Assembly: GCF_002236105.1 (NCBI RefSeq)
Contig: NZ_NIWU01000001.1
Coordinates: 124,001 to 188,000 of the forward strand
Direction: 5' to 3'
DNA length: 64,000 nucleotides
DNA from: Pseudomonas umsongensis
GTDB lineage: Bacteria; Pseudomonadota; Gammaproteobacteria; Pseudomonadales; Pseudomonadaceae
How positions within the stretch are numbered: position 1 is the first letter of the stretch; every line of letters begins with the position of its first letter. The notes below the pieces were generated by a model that was not told the DNA's origin, did no database searches, and saw only the letters and a program-made list of their open reading frames with translations. Shown in pieces: positions 28,372-37,318 of the stretch. The translations under genes were made by a program, and so were the position numbers.

Positions 28372-29154
28372 TCAGGTGTCCAAATCAAAAGCTTCGCGCA
28401 CAGCGGTGCTGATGCCCGAGACGCAGACTTCGAGAATCAGCTCGCCTTTCTCGCGACTGGAGCCTTTGGGAGATGACAGTGTTCCGCAGGCGGGTGTGCG
28501 CTCCGGGATGACGGGGAAGACGTCGTAAGGCGGGAAGGTGGCGGGAGGGTGGTCAACCGCGCGGTTCAAATCGACCTTGTCGGGGTGAAGGGCCAGCATC
28601 AGCGACGTTTCGAAAACACCGCCATGTTCGATATCCCAGCCGAGGAATCCATCGGGGTAGAGCTTTTCGATGACGGCCGGATCGTTGACGAAGTCCCAGT
28701 AGGACAGTACGACTACCTTGAAGTCACTGATGCCACCGTAGCGCAGTTCTCGCAGGGCAAGGTCTATGCCCTCGACAATGAACATCGAGTTTTCGAAGTG
28801 ACCGTTCATCATCACCAGTTTGCGGGCACCATGGCGTGCAAGTTCGCGGATGATGTCCTGCACGGTACTGGTCAGCGTGGCGCCATCGAGGCTGGTGGTT
28901 CCAGGAAAATGGTTGCCGCCGCCTGATTTCTGCTGGGACTTGTAGCCGTAGGCCAGGGCAGGCAGCACCAGGCCGTTGACCTGTTGCGCGACTGCCTTGC
29001 AGATCGCGGTAGGCAGCAGTACATCGACCTCCATGCACATGTGATGTCCATGCTGCTCCAGTGCTCCCACTGGCAGAAAGATAGGGCAGCCAGTGGCGAC
29101 CTTCTCTGCGTACTCCGGCCAGGTGAGTTCTCCAATTACGACACTGTTGTTCAT
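28372..29154 (-). CDS. crnA: Creatininase (creatinine amidohydrolase)
   Basis: A 260-residue enzyme of the creatininase family, which interconverts creatinine and creatine using two metal ions. Metal ligands are visible: GALEQHGHH (Glu 33, His 35), VDVLLP (Asp 44) and MNGHFEN (His 119, Glu 121), all one position lower than in the P. putida enzyme. The residue between the last two ligands is Phe, whereas the P. putida enzyme has Tyr at that point. Members of this superfamily also include mycofactocin protease-like and other amidohydrolases, but the creatinase gene 5 kb away and the matching length favour creatininase. Leads an operon with the permease. Confidence 0.9.
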   Translation of the reverse strand: MNNSVVIGELTWPEYAEKVATGCPIFLPVGALEQHGHHMCMEVDVLLPTAICKAVAQQVNGLVLPALAYGYKSQQKSGGGNHFPGTTSLDGATLTSTVQDIIRELARHGARKLVMMNGHFENSMFIVEGIDLALRELRYGGISDFKVVVLSYWDFVNDPAVIEKLYPDGFLGWDIEHGGVFETSLMLALHPDKVDLNRAVDHPPATFPPYDVFPVIPERTPACGTLSSPKGSSREKGELILEVCVSGISTAVREAFDLDT

Positions 29155-29316
29155 CTACAGACCCTTGGAAAGTGGTTGATGGCTTGCTGGTTGTTAGCCG
29201 CGGGATGGGGTGTTTACCTGCCGTTAAAGCGGCCCTTTGGCTTGCAGGAATCGAAGGCGGTGCATGCAGCAATTCGATCAGAGGGTGGGGGCACCGAATT
29301 GTCTAAATCCGACCCG

Positions 29317-29364
29317 TAAATGACAAAACACCCTATGGTTTGTCATTTATGTCCGATTATCGGA
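29317..29364. promoter_or_regulatory. Two palindromic operators between creatininase and ABC importer genes
   Basis: TAAATGACAAA (29317-29327) is repeated in perfect inversion as TTTGTCATTTA (29339-29349) with an 11-base spacer. Three bases further is TCCGATTATCGGA (29352-29364), a perfect 13-base palindrome. Both lie in the 384-base divergent region 29155-29538, which otherwise holds no gene. They are likely binding sites for one or two dimeric regulators acting on both operons. Confidence 0.6.
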
Positions 29365-29538
29365 TAGGGGTGTGCCGCTTTTGATGGGGATGGAGGTCGG
29401 GTCTGACAAAGTCCAGGTCGGGCGCGCACAAAAACGGGTGATGGCGAACTGCTGCAATGCATCCAGCCAGCGAATGACGCGTGTGGTTGGCAGCGACAGC
29501 AGGCAGGGGACAATTTCATCACCCAGGGCGAGACAATA

Positions 29539-30666
29539 ATGAAAATTCGCATCGACCATTCACGCCGTACCTTCCTCAAGACCACCGGCATCCTGGCTGG
29601 CACCGCAGCGCTGTCCGGCTTGCTGCCCTTGAGAAGCATTGCCGCAGCGGAAAAGGAACTGGTCATCCTTGCATGGGCCGGACACGCCGAGCCGGACATC
29701 GTCGCCGATTTCGAGCGCATGTACGGGGTCAAGGTCCGGGCCAAGTACTACACCGGTGGGGACAACATGCTGGGGCTGATCTCGCAATCCCCGCCCGGCA
29801 CATTCGATCTGATTTTGTCCGACGCCGAATACGTCCAGCAACTCAATGCCGCCGAATACATCGAGCCACTCGACCCCGCTGACTACCCCTTCGATGACTT
29901 CTACCCGGAGTTCCAGCATTTCCCTGGCCATTGGCAGGGGGACAAGCTCTACTCGGTGCTGATCCGCTTCGGCTTCCTCGGCATCGCCTACAACACCCAA
30001 CAGGTTCCCGAAGCCAAGGTGCAGAGCTATGACGTGTTCTGGGACCAGAGCCTCAAGGGCAAGGTCGGCCACTTCGACTGGCACCTGCCTAACCTCGGGC
30101 AGATCAGTTTGATGGGCGGTAATGCGCGCCCGTACGATATCGATGTCGCGCACTGGCAAAGCGTCCAGCAGAAGATGATGAGTCTGCGCCCGCAGGTCGG
30201 TGGCTTCTTCGATTATGGCGGGACTTTTTCTTCGCTCAAGAACGGGCAGATCCATGCCATGTGTGGCATAGGTGACTGGATCACCGGCGTTTTACAACGC
30301 GCCGGCGCACCGGTGAAAACCGTGCTGCCAAAGGAGGGCGGGTTGCAATGGACGGAGTCTTACTGCATCGCCAGGAAAGCACACAGCCCGGATCTGGCGA
30401 AGAAGTTCATCCAGTACATCACCTCACCGGAAGGCCAGGTCAAGTCGGCGAAGATGGCCGCCTACCCAGCGCTCATCCCGAGCAAAAAAGGCTGGGAGCT
30501 GCTCAACCGCACCGATCCCGACGAAGCCAGGCGCCAAGGCATGGTGCTCGGTCAGCGCAATGTCATGGACGACATCCGCGATGGTCGCATCAAGTACCGC
30601 GAACTCCCGGTCCAGCAAAGCCTGGATGAGTGGAACGACTTTTGGTCGCAATACAAGGGTGCTTGA
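29539..30666 (+). CDS. ABC transporter substrate-binding protein, PotD-like, Tat-exported
   Basis: A 375-residue periplasmic protein with a twin-arginine signal (SRRTFLKTTGILAGTAALSG). The mature part is of the spermidine/putrescine-binding type (LVILAWAGHAEPDIVADFE, FDLILSDAEYVQQL). It captures a cationic or small nitrogen compound for the permeases and ATPase encoded directly downstream. Its promoter region is shared with creatininase, so creatinine, creatine or N-methylated relatives are candidate ligands as well as polyamines. The ligand cannot be read from the sequence. Confidence 0.87.
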   Translation: MKIRIDHSRRTFLKTTGILAGTAALSGLLPLRSIAAAEKELVILAWAGHAEPDIVADFERMYGVKVRAKYYTGGDNMLGLISQSPPGTFDLILSDAEYVQQLNAAEYIEPLDPADYPFDDFYPEFQHFPGHWQGDKLYSVLIRFGFLGIAYNTQQVPEAKVQSYDVFWDQSLKGKVGHFDWHLPNLGQISLMGGNARPYDIDVAHWQSVQQKMMSLRPQVGGFFDYGGTFSSLKNGQIHAMCGIGDWITGVLQRAGAPVKTVLPKEGGLQWTESYCIARKAHSPDLAKKFIQYITSPEGQVKSAKMAAYPALIPSKKGWELLNRTDPDEARRQGMVLGQRNVMDDIRDGRIKYRELPVQQSLDEWNDFWSQYKGA

Positions 30667-30689
30667 CGAGCCGCGCGGAGGTGGTCCCC

Positions 30690-31613
30690 ATGATTTCAGA
30701 CAAGTTGAAGACTTCGCCGTCGGAGCTCTCCGATAACGCGCGCGCCGAAACGCGCCGCGCCACCAGCAAGAGGGGGTGGCGCTTACCGTGGTTTGGCCTT
30801 TGTGTCTCGATGCCGATCCTGATCTGGCAATTGATTTTCTTCGTATTGCCGCTGGTGTTTCTGGTGGCCATCAGCTTTTGGCTGGTACGCAATTTCCGGA
30901 TGGTGCCGACGTTCGAGTGGCAGAACTGGAGTTACATGCTCAGCCGTGGCTTCTTCTGGGATGCGTACGTCCACACCCTTGCAATGGCGGCGGGTGCCAC
31001 GGTTCTGGTCAGCCTGGTGGCTTTTCCCTGCGCTTATACAATCGCCTTCAAGTTCCGCGAGTCGGCAAAGCAGTTGCTGGTGTTGCTGCTGGTCACACCG
31101 TTCTTCACCAGCTACCTGGTGCGCACCTATTCATGGCAGGTGTTTCTCAGCGACAACGGTATCTTCAACGCCGCGCTTGGCCTGGTCGGCCTGGAGCCCT
31201 TTGCCATGCTGAACACGGCGTTCGGCACCTATGTCGGCTATTTCACGCTATGTCTGCCATTGGTGATCTTGCTGCAATTGTTCAGCCTGATGTACGTCGA
31301 CCGCTCGTTGATCGAGGCCGCGCACAACCTCGGCTGCGGACGATGGCGAACGGTGTTGCTGGTGGTAGTGCCGTCGGCGCGGATCGGTATCGTCGTCGCG
31401 GCGCTGTTCTGTTTCATACTGACGTTCGGCGATTTTGTAAGCCCGCTTTATCTGGGCGGTGGTCAGCCGCCAACCCTGAGTACGCTGATCACTGACACCA
31501 CCAAGTCCGGCCAGCAATGGCCACGGGCGGCGGTGATCGCAACGATGATGATCGCGACGTTGCTCCTCTCGGCTTTTGCCGCGGTTCGCTTCGCTTACCG
31601 GAGGCGTGCATGA
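30690..31613 (+). CDS. ABC transporter permease, PotB-like
   Basis: A 307-residue inner-membrane permease with six predicted transmembrane segments. The coupling-helix motif is LIEAAHNLGCGRWRTVLLVVVP. It is the first of two permeases of a spermidine/putrescine-type importer. The start at 30690 is preferred because GGAGG precedes it; the frame is open 20 codons further upstream. Its stop overlaps the next permease by ATGA, indicating coupled translation. Confidence 0.88.
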   Translation: MISDKLKTSPSELSDNARAETRRATSKRGWRLPWFGLCVSMPILIWQLIFFVLPLVFLVAISFWLVRNFRMVPTFEWQNWSYMLSRGFFWDAYVHTLAMAAGATVLVSLVAFPCAYTIAFKFRESAKQLLVLLLVTPFFTSYLVRTYSWQVFLSDNGIFNAALGLVGLEPFAMLNTAFGTYVGYFTLCLPLVILLQLFSLMYVDRSLIEAAHNLGCGRWRTVLLVVVPSARIGIVVAALFCFILTFGDFVSPLYLGGGQPPTLSTLITDTTKSGQQWPRAAVIATMMIATLLLSAFAAVRFAYRRRA

Positions 31614-32407
31614 ACGAGCATCGGATGATCAATTTCTTGCTGCGCAGTTTTGTCGTACTGGTGTTCATCTTCATCTTCATGCCCATTGCCGGCAGTTTCG
31701 TGTTCTCGTTCAACAACGACCGCTTCCCTTCCTTGCCACTGGGCAGCTTCAGCCTGCACTGGTACGAGACGATCGCCTCCGACCCGGCTGTGTGGCAGGC
31801 CTTCAGGAACAGCCTCGCGGTGGGTGTGGTCGTGTCGCTGGTATCGACCGTACTCGGCTTCACTGCGGCTTACACGGACTTTCGTTACGGGTTCTTCGGC
31901 AAGTCAATCTACATGGCGCTCGCGCTACTGCCGCCTACCATTCCGGTGGTGATCATGGGGCTGGCGATGTTGGCTTTCCTGTCGCGAATCGGGCTTTCCG
32001 GCGAGATTTACGCCGTGATGATCAGCCACATCGTGATGTGTGCCCCCTTCGCAATGGCGGTCATCCGGATGCGTCTGGCGCAGATGGACCCCAACATCGA
32101 GGCTGCGGCCTGGAACCTGGGGGCCAATCAGTGGAAGGCCATGCGCTATGTAATCTTGCCGTTCACGGCGCCGAGCATTTTCGCCGCGCTGTTCGTGACC
32201 ATGGCCGTTTCCTTCGATGAGTTCGCTGTCGCCTGGTTCGTATCGGGACTCAACGAGACGGTACCGGTGCGCATCCTCAACACCTTGCAAGGGCAGGTGA
32301 GCCCGACCATCAACGCGATCGGCACGATCGTGTTCATCACGACCATGACCCTGGTGATTCTCGCGCAATTGCTGTTGATGCGTCGGCGCAAGCCCGCGAG
32401 TGCCTGA
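31610..32407 (+). CDS. ABC transporter permease, PotC-like
   Basis: A 265-residue permease with six transmembrane segments, including MINFLLRSFVVLVFIFIFMPIAGSF-like at the N-terminus. The EAA coupling motif NIEAAAWNLGANQWKAMRYVILP is present. It overlaps the first permease gene by four bases and has GGAGG just upstream. It forms a heterodimeric channel with the PotB-like partner. Confidence 0.88.
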   Translation: MNEHRMINFLLRSFVVLVFIFIFMPIAGSFVFSFNNDRFPSLPLGSFSLHWYETIASDPAVWQAFRNSLAVGVVVSLVSTVLGFTAAYTDFRYGFFGKSIYMALALLPPTIPVVIMGLAMLAFLSRIGLSGEIYAVMISHIVMCAPFAMAVIRMRLAQMDPNIEAAAWNLGANQWKAMRYVILPFTAPSIFAALFVTMAVSFDEFAVAWFVSGLNETVPVRILNTLQGQVSPTINAIGTIVFITTMTLVILAQLLLMRRRKPASA

Positions 32408-32448
32408 TACCACCCTTGAAAAATCATCTGGACACGAAGGATTCAGAC

Positions 32449-33537
32449 ATGACTCAACCGCTGGTGGTATTCGACAACGTGGTCAAGCATTTCGGCAGCT
32501 ACCAGGCTGTCGAGCGCATGAACCTGGAAATCCATAAAGGTGAGTTCGTTGCGATCATGGGATCGAGCGGCTGTGGCAAGACCACGACTCTGCGCATGCT
32601 CGCGGGGTTGGATAAGCCCAGTGAAGGGGAAATTCGCCTTAACGGTGAGCGCATAAACGATCTCTACTCCTGGGACCGGGAGACGCCACTGGTCTGGCAA
32701 AACCTCGCACTCTTCCCGTTTCTGAACGTGCTGGAGAATGTCGAATTCGGCCTGCGCATGAGAGGAATGGCCAAGGCAGAGCGACGCAAGAAGTCGCTTG
32801 AATGGCTTGAGCGACTGGGATTGCAAGAGTTTGCCACGCGCGACATCAGCCTGCTCTCCGGTGGCCAGCGTCAACGGGTGGCGCTGGCGCGCTCGCTGGT
32901 CACCGAACCGCCAATCCTGCTGCTCGACGAGCCGCTGAGCGCACTCGACGCTCATCTGAGTGTGCGCATGCAAGGCGTGCTGACTGGACTGCAGAAGGAC
33001 CTGGGTATCACCTTTGTCTACGTCACTCACAGCCAATCCGAAGCCTTCGCAATGGCCGATCGTGTGATGATCATGAGTCGAGGTCGGGTCGAACAGATAG
33101 GCACGCCGCAGGAGGTTTTCCTTGAGCCTCACAATCGCTTTGTTGCCGAATTCGTTGGCGGTAAAAACATCCTTGATGCCACTGTCGTTGGCTTCGACGA
33201 TAGCGGGCTGGTTTGCCTGGATACCGAGCACGGTGGATTCCTGGCGCGGCTACCGGAGGGTAAAACGGTTGTTCCCGCTGAGCGCGTTACGGTCTGCGTA
33301 AGCGCCGAGCATATCGACTTGACCGCGCAGCCTACGCGACGTAACCGGTTGAACTGCACCGTCGTCGGTGAAGAGTTCATCGGATCGATGGTCAACATCT
33401 ATCTCGAAGCCTGCGGCGGGATTGAGTTGCAGGTGCAGAAACGGCATGCCGATTACAACTTGCTTGGCGTGCGCTCCGGGCAAAAAATCTTCGCCGAGTG
33501 GGAGGGGGCGCATGCGCTGATTCTGCGCGGGGACTGA
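32449..33537 (+). CDS. ABC transporter ATP-binding protein, PotA-like
   Basis: A 362-residue ATPase. Walker A is GSSGCGKTT, the signature LSGGQRQRVALARSL, Walker B ILLLDEP, and the switch His is in VYVTHSQSEA. A C-terminal TOBE-type regulatory domain follows after about residue 235. It powers the importer encoded by the three preceding genes and is the last gene of that operon. The start at 32449 has AAGG eight bases upstream and gives the normal N-terminus. Confidence 0.9.
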   Translation: MTQPLVVFDNVVKHFGSYQAVERMNLEIHKGEFVAIMGSSGCGKTTTLRMLAGLDKPSEGEIRLNGERINDLYSWDRETPLVWQNLALFPFLNVLENVEFGLRMRGMAKAERRKKSLEWLERLGLQEFATRDISLLSGGQRQRVALARSLVTEPPILLLDEPLSALDAHLSVRMQGVLTGLQKDLGITFVYVTHSQSEAFAMADRVMIMSRGRVEQIGTPQEVFLEPHNRFVAEFVGGKNILDATVVGFDDSGLVCLDTEHGGFLARLPEGKTVVPAERVTVCVSAEHIDLTAQPTRRNRLNCTVVGEEFIGSMVNIYLEACGGIELQVQKRHADYNLLGVRSGQKIFAEWEGAHALILRGD

Positions 33538-33565
33538 CTCGTAGGCTTGCAACCAGGCACTCGGG

Positions 33566-33964
33566 CTAAAACAGCCGGGTGATTTCATTCAAGATCCGAT
33601 CCTGGGTTTGAGTGCTTGGCCTTTTGCGATAAGCCACTGCAAAAAATGCAACGCCTTCATAGTCGCAGCGAATCGAAAAAGTCATGCCTTCACGCAACCC
33701 ATAGACTGATCTTTCTCCTGCTTCAACAAAATATCTCGCTTTTGTCAGGGCCGCTCTGGCGCGCTGCAGACAACCAGTTTGGCTAAGTGAGTGTTGTAGC
33801 CAACTCGTCGTGATGCGCACAGACGACGTTTCGCTGTCATCGATAGGGGGCCGAGTTATTTCATTGGCGGCTTTCTCATCGCTGGTGCAAGCAGTCAGCC
33901 CCATTGAGATAACACCCAGAAGAAAAACAGATCGAGCTCTCGAATGCTTGAGTGGATTTCGCAT
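33566..33964 (-). CDS. Small putative lipoprotein, unknown function
   Basis: A 132-residue protein with basic N-terminus, a hydrophobic stretch (SVFLLGVISMGLTAC) and lipobox LTAC near residue 26. The mature part has two Cys (TGCLQRAR and IRCDYEG), likely a disulfide, and ends NEITRLF. The start at 33964 gives a normal lipoprotein signal; the frame is open 14 codons further. It is convergent with the ABC importer operon. The family is unknown to me. Confidence 0.65.
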   Translation of the reverse strand: MRNPLKHSRARSVFLLGVISMGLTACTSDEKAANEITRPPIDDSETSSVRITTSWLQHSLSQTGCLQRARAALTKARYFVEAGERSVYGLREGMTFSIRCDYEGVAFFAVAYRKRPSTQTQDRILNEITRLF

Positions 33965-34176
33965 CGTGGGGCGTACCTGTGACGATTTGCAATGAATGAA
34001 GGGCAATCACTAACGTAATAGCGGGTTTATGATCTTTTGCTACCCGGGTTCAGTAATTGCGACGAGAAGCGTCGTTCGGTTTCATTCGAAACGGCCGCGC
34101 AGGGCCGCAATCGGCAACGGACAAAAACCATTGCGGGCCGCTATCCTTGGCCCACGCTCATTGAACGGGTTCTGCC

Positions 34177-34845
34177 ATGCTTGAAGTCCAGGATGTCTTC
34201 AAAAGCTACGCCACCCCACAAGGCCCGTTGCCGGTGCTGCAAGGTGTCAACCTGACCCTCAAGCCCGGCAGCAGCCTGGCGTTGATGGGTGAGTCGGGCA
34301 GCGGCAAAAGCACCTTGTTGCATTTGATCGCCGGGCTGGACAAGGTCGATCGCGGCAGCATCCGCAGCGGTGAACATCGCCTGGAGCAGATGAGCGAGGG
34401 GCAACTGGCGAGCTGGCGGCGCACTGAGATTGGCCTGGTGTTCCAGCAGTTCAACCTGATCGGCAGTTTGCGGGTGGAGGATAACCTGGCGTTTCAAGCA
34501 CGCCTGGCCGGGCGCCATGATCCACGCTGGCAGGCGCATCTGGTGCAGCGGTTGGGCTTGAATGATTTGCTGCGGCGTTATCCTGAACAGCTCTCCGGCG
34601 GCCAGCAACAACGGGTCGCATTGGGCCGCGCACTGGCGTCGCAACCGAAACTGCTGTTGGCCGACGAACCTACCGGCAGTCTCGATGAAGCCACCAGCGA
34701 CGAAGTGCTGAAGTTATTGCTGGAGCTGCTCGATGACAGCCCGACGACCCTGCTGATGGTCACGCACAGCCCCAGCGTGGCAGCCCGCATGGCTGAAAAG
34801 GTGGTGCTGCATGGCGGTCGTCTGGCGCCTGTGGACGAACGCTGA
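34177..34845 (+). CDS. ABC transporter ATP-binding protein, LolD/MacB type (AttE-like)
   Basis: A 222-residue ATPase with Walker A GESGSGKST, signature LSGGQQQRVALGRAL and Walker B LLLADEPTGSLDE. It belongs to the subgroup that works with FtsX-fold permeases in lipoprotein release or export rather than import. The permease gene starts two bases after its stop, and an AttH-domain lipoprotein follows. This gives an arrangement like the AttEFGH set known in Gammaproteobacteria. Confidence 0.9.
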   Translation: MLEVQDVFKSYATPQGPLPVLQGVNLTLKPGSSLALMGESGSGKSTLLHLIAGLDKVDRGSIRSGEHRLEQMSEGQLASWRRTEIGLVFQQFNLIGSLRVEDNLAFQARLAGRHDPRWQAHLVQRLGLNDLLRRYPEQLSGGQQQRVALGRALASQPKLLLADEPTGSLDEATSDEVLKLLLELLDDSPTTLLMVTHSPSVAARMAEKVVLHGGRLAPVDER

Positions 34846-34846
34846 G

Positions 34847-37318
34847 ATGCGCATTTTTCGTGAAACCCTGCGCGCACTGCTCAGCCATTGGCGGCAGCAC
34901 CCGGTGCAGTTTTTCAGTGTGCTGACCGGGTTGTGGCTGGCCACCAGCTTGCTCACCGGTGTGCAAGCACTGAACAGTCAGGCGCGGGACAGCTATGCCA
35001 GGGCCAGTCAGCTGATCGGCGGCGAACCTCAGGCCAGCCTGAGTGCATCCGGTGGCGGGACCTTTTCCCAGCAGCTGTTTGTTGACCTGCGCCGTGCCGG
35101 TTGGCCGGTGTCGCCGGTGTTGCAAGGACGGCTGACGCTCAAGGGCCACGAGGATCAGCGCCTGCAACTGATGGGCATCGAGCCCGTGTCGCTGCCGGCC
35201 GGCTCCGAGGTGGCGGGGCAGGCACTGGCCATCGAACAGGTCGTGGAGTTTTTCACCCCGCCAGGCAGTACCTGGATCGCGCCGCAGACCCTGCAGGCGT
35301 TGGGATTGGCGCCGGGCGAGCGGCCGCAGGCGTTGAACGGCCAGGCATTGCCGCCCCTGCGCGCCGAGGCTGACATGGCGCCGGGTATGCTGCTGGTGGA
35401 CATCGGTTTTGCCCAGCAGATACTCGGTTTGCCCGATCAGCTATCGCGCTTGCTGCTGCCCAAGGATTTCACCGCGACACTGCCCGATTCGTTCAAGGGC
35501 CAACTTCAGCTTAAGACCAGCGACGAAGAAAATAATCTGGCGCGCCTGACCGAGAGCTTTCACCTGAACCTGGACGCCTTGGGGTTTCTATCGTTCGTGG
35601 TCGGCCTGTTCATCGTGCATGCCGCGATCGGGCTGGCGTTGGAACAGCGTCGAGGTTTGCTGCGGACCCTGCGCGCGTGCGGCGTCAGCGCGCGGATGCT
35701 GATCGCCTGCCTGGCCGTCGAGCTGGGTGCTCTGGCCTTGATCGGCGGCGTGGCGGGTGTCGTCAGCGGTTACCTGCTGGCCAGCGTGTTGCTGCCGGAT
35801 GTCGCCGCCAGCCTGCGCGGGTTGTACGGTGCCGAAGTGGCGGGGCAGTTGAGCCTGAGCCCGCTGTGGTGGCTCAGCGGTATCGGCCTGGGCCTGCTCG
35901 GCGCCGCGCTCGCGGGAGCCAACAGTTTGTGGCGTGCAGCGCGTTTACCGTTGCTGGCCCTGGCCGACCCCCAGGCCTGGCATCAGGCCCATGCGCGCTG
36001 GCTGCGCCGCCAGGGCTGGGTCGCGGCGATTGCCTTGGGCATCGCGTTGCTGGCGTTGTTGCGCGGTGACAGCCTGGCCAGCGGATTCTTGCTGATGGCC
36101 ACGCTGTTGCTGGGCGCCTCGTTAGCGTTGCCGGTGGTACTCAATGCCGTGCTCAATGGGCTGACGCACCACAGTTCGACGGTACTCGGTCAGTGGTTTG
36201 TCGCCGATTGTCGCCAGCAACTGCCGGCCTTGAGCCTGGCGCTGATGGCTTTGTTGCTGGCCCTGGCAGCCAACATCGGTGCCGGCAGCATGACCGCCGG
36301 TTTCCGCCACACCTTCAGCGACTGGCTGGAACAGCGGCTGACCGCCGAGCTGTACCTCAATCCACAAAACCCGACCCAGGCCCGGGAGATGTACGGCTGG
36401 CTCCAGCAACAACCGCAACTGACGGCGGTGTTGCCCAACTGGCAGGTGTCGATTCAATTGCAGGGCTGGCCGGGGGATGTGTTTGGCGTGATCGATCATC
36501 CGACCTATCGCCAGCATTGGCCGTTGCTTGAGGCCGTGGGCGACAAGCCTTGGGACAGCCTGGCGGCGGACGACGCGATAATGCTCAGCGAGCAACTGGC
36601 GCGGCGCTTGAAGGTCAGGCTCGGCGATCAGGTGACGATTGCCACGCCCAACGGTTCCTGGTCACCACGTATCGTCGGGATCTACGCCGACTACGGCAAT
36701 CCCAAGGGGCACCTGCTGGTCAACGTCAACCACTTGCTGCGCGGCTGGCCACAACTGGCGCCGAACCGCTTCAACCTGCGCATCGAGCCGGCATTGATCA
36801 CGCCGTTCGTGACCGCGCTGCAAGCGCGTTTTGCCCTGGAGGACAGTCGCATCGTCGACCAGGCCCGGCTCAAGGACTGGTCGACGCAGGTGTTCGAGCG
36901 CACCTTCGCCGCCACCGCCGCGCTCAATAGCCTGACCCTTTGCGTGGCGGGCGTGGCGTTGTTCATCAGCCTGTTGACGCAAAGCCAGAGCCGTCTCGGG
37001 CAGTTGGCGCCGTTGTGGGCGCTGGGCGTGACGCGCCGCCAACTGATGCTGCTCAACCTCGGGCAAACCTGGCTGCTGGCGGTGCTGACGTTGGTATTGG
37101 CGTTGCCGCTGGGCATTGCGTTGGCCTGGTGCCTGGACACCGTTATCAACGTCCAGGCGTTTGGCTGGCGTCTGCCGCTGCGGGTATTTCCCTTGCAATT
37201 GCTGCAGCTGATGGGGCTGGCGTTGTTGGCGACCTTGCTGGCGTCGGCGTGGCCGCTGTATTCGCTGTATCGCACACAACCGGCGGACCTGCTGAGGACC
37301 TTTGCCCATGAGGATTAA
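34847..37318 (+). CDS. FtsX-fold ABC permease, duplicated (AttFG-like)
   Basis: An 823-residue inner-membrane protein. A first helix (HPVQFFSVLTGLWLATSL) is followed by a periplasmic domain, a group of FtsX-type helices (LGFLSFVVGLFIVHAAIGLALEQRRGLLRTLRACG), then a second half that repeats the plan and ends LLRTFAHED. It thus looks like two FtsX units in one chain, which would replace the separate AttF and AttG permeases. Translation is tightly coupled to the ATPase gene before it and to the lipoprotein gene after it, with an 11-base overlap. Confidence 0.87.
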   Translation: MRIFRETLRALLSHWRQHPVQFFSVLTGLWLATSLLTGVQALNSQARDSYARASQLIGGEPQASLSASGGGTFSQQLFVDLRRAGWPVSPVLQGRLTLKGHEDQRLQLMGIEPVSLPAGSEVAGQALAIEQVVEFFTPPGSTWIAPQTLQALGLAPGERPQALNGQALPPLRAEADMAPGMLLVDIGFAQQILGLPDQLSRLLLPKDFTATLPDSFKGQLQLKTSDEENNLARLTESFHLNLDALGFLSFVVGLFIVHAAIGLALEQRRGLLRTLRACGVSARMLIACLAVELGALALIGGVAGVVSGYLLASVLLPDVAASLRGLYGAEVAGQLSLSPLWWLSGIGLGLLGAALAGANSLWRAARLPLLALADPQAWHQAHARWLRRQGWVAAIALGIALLALLRGDSLASGFLLMATLLLGASLALPVVLNAVLNGLTHHSSTVLGQWFVADCRQQLPALSLALMALLLALAANIGAGSMTAGFRHTFSDWLEQRLTAELYLNPQNPTQAREMYGWLQQQPQLTAVLPNWQVSIQLQGWPGDVFGVIDHPTYRQHWPLLEAVGDKPWDSLAADDAIMLSEQLARRLKVRLGDQVTIATPNGSWSPRIVGIYADYGNPKGHLLVNVNHLLRGWPQLAPNRFNLRIEPALITPFVTALQARFALEDSRIVDQARLKDWSTQVFERTFAATAALNSLTLCVAGVALFISLLTQSQSRLGQLAPLWALGVTRRQLMLLNLGQTWLLAVLTLVLALPLGIALAWCLDTVINVQAFGWRLPLRVFPLQLLQLMGLALLATLLASAWPLYSLYRTQPADLLRTFAHED

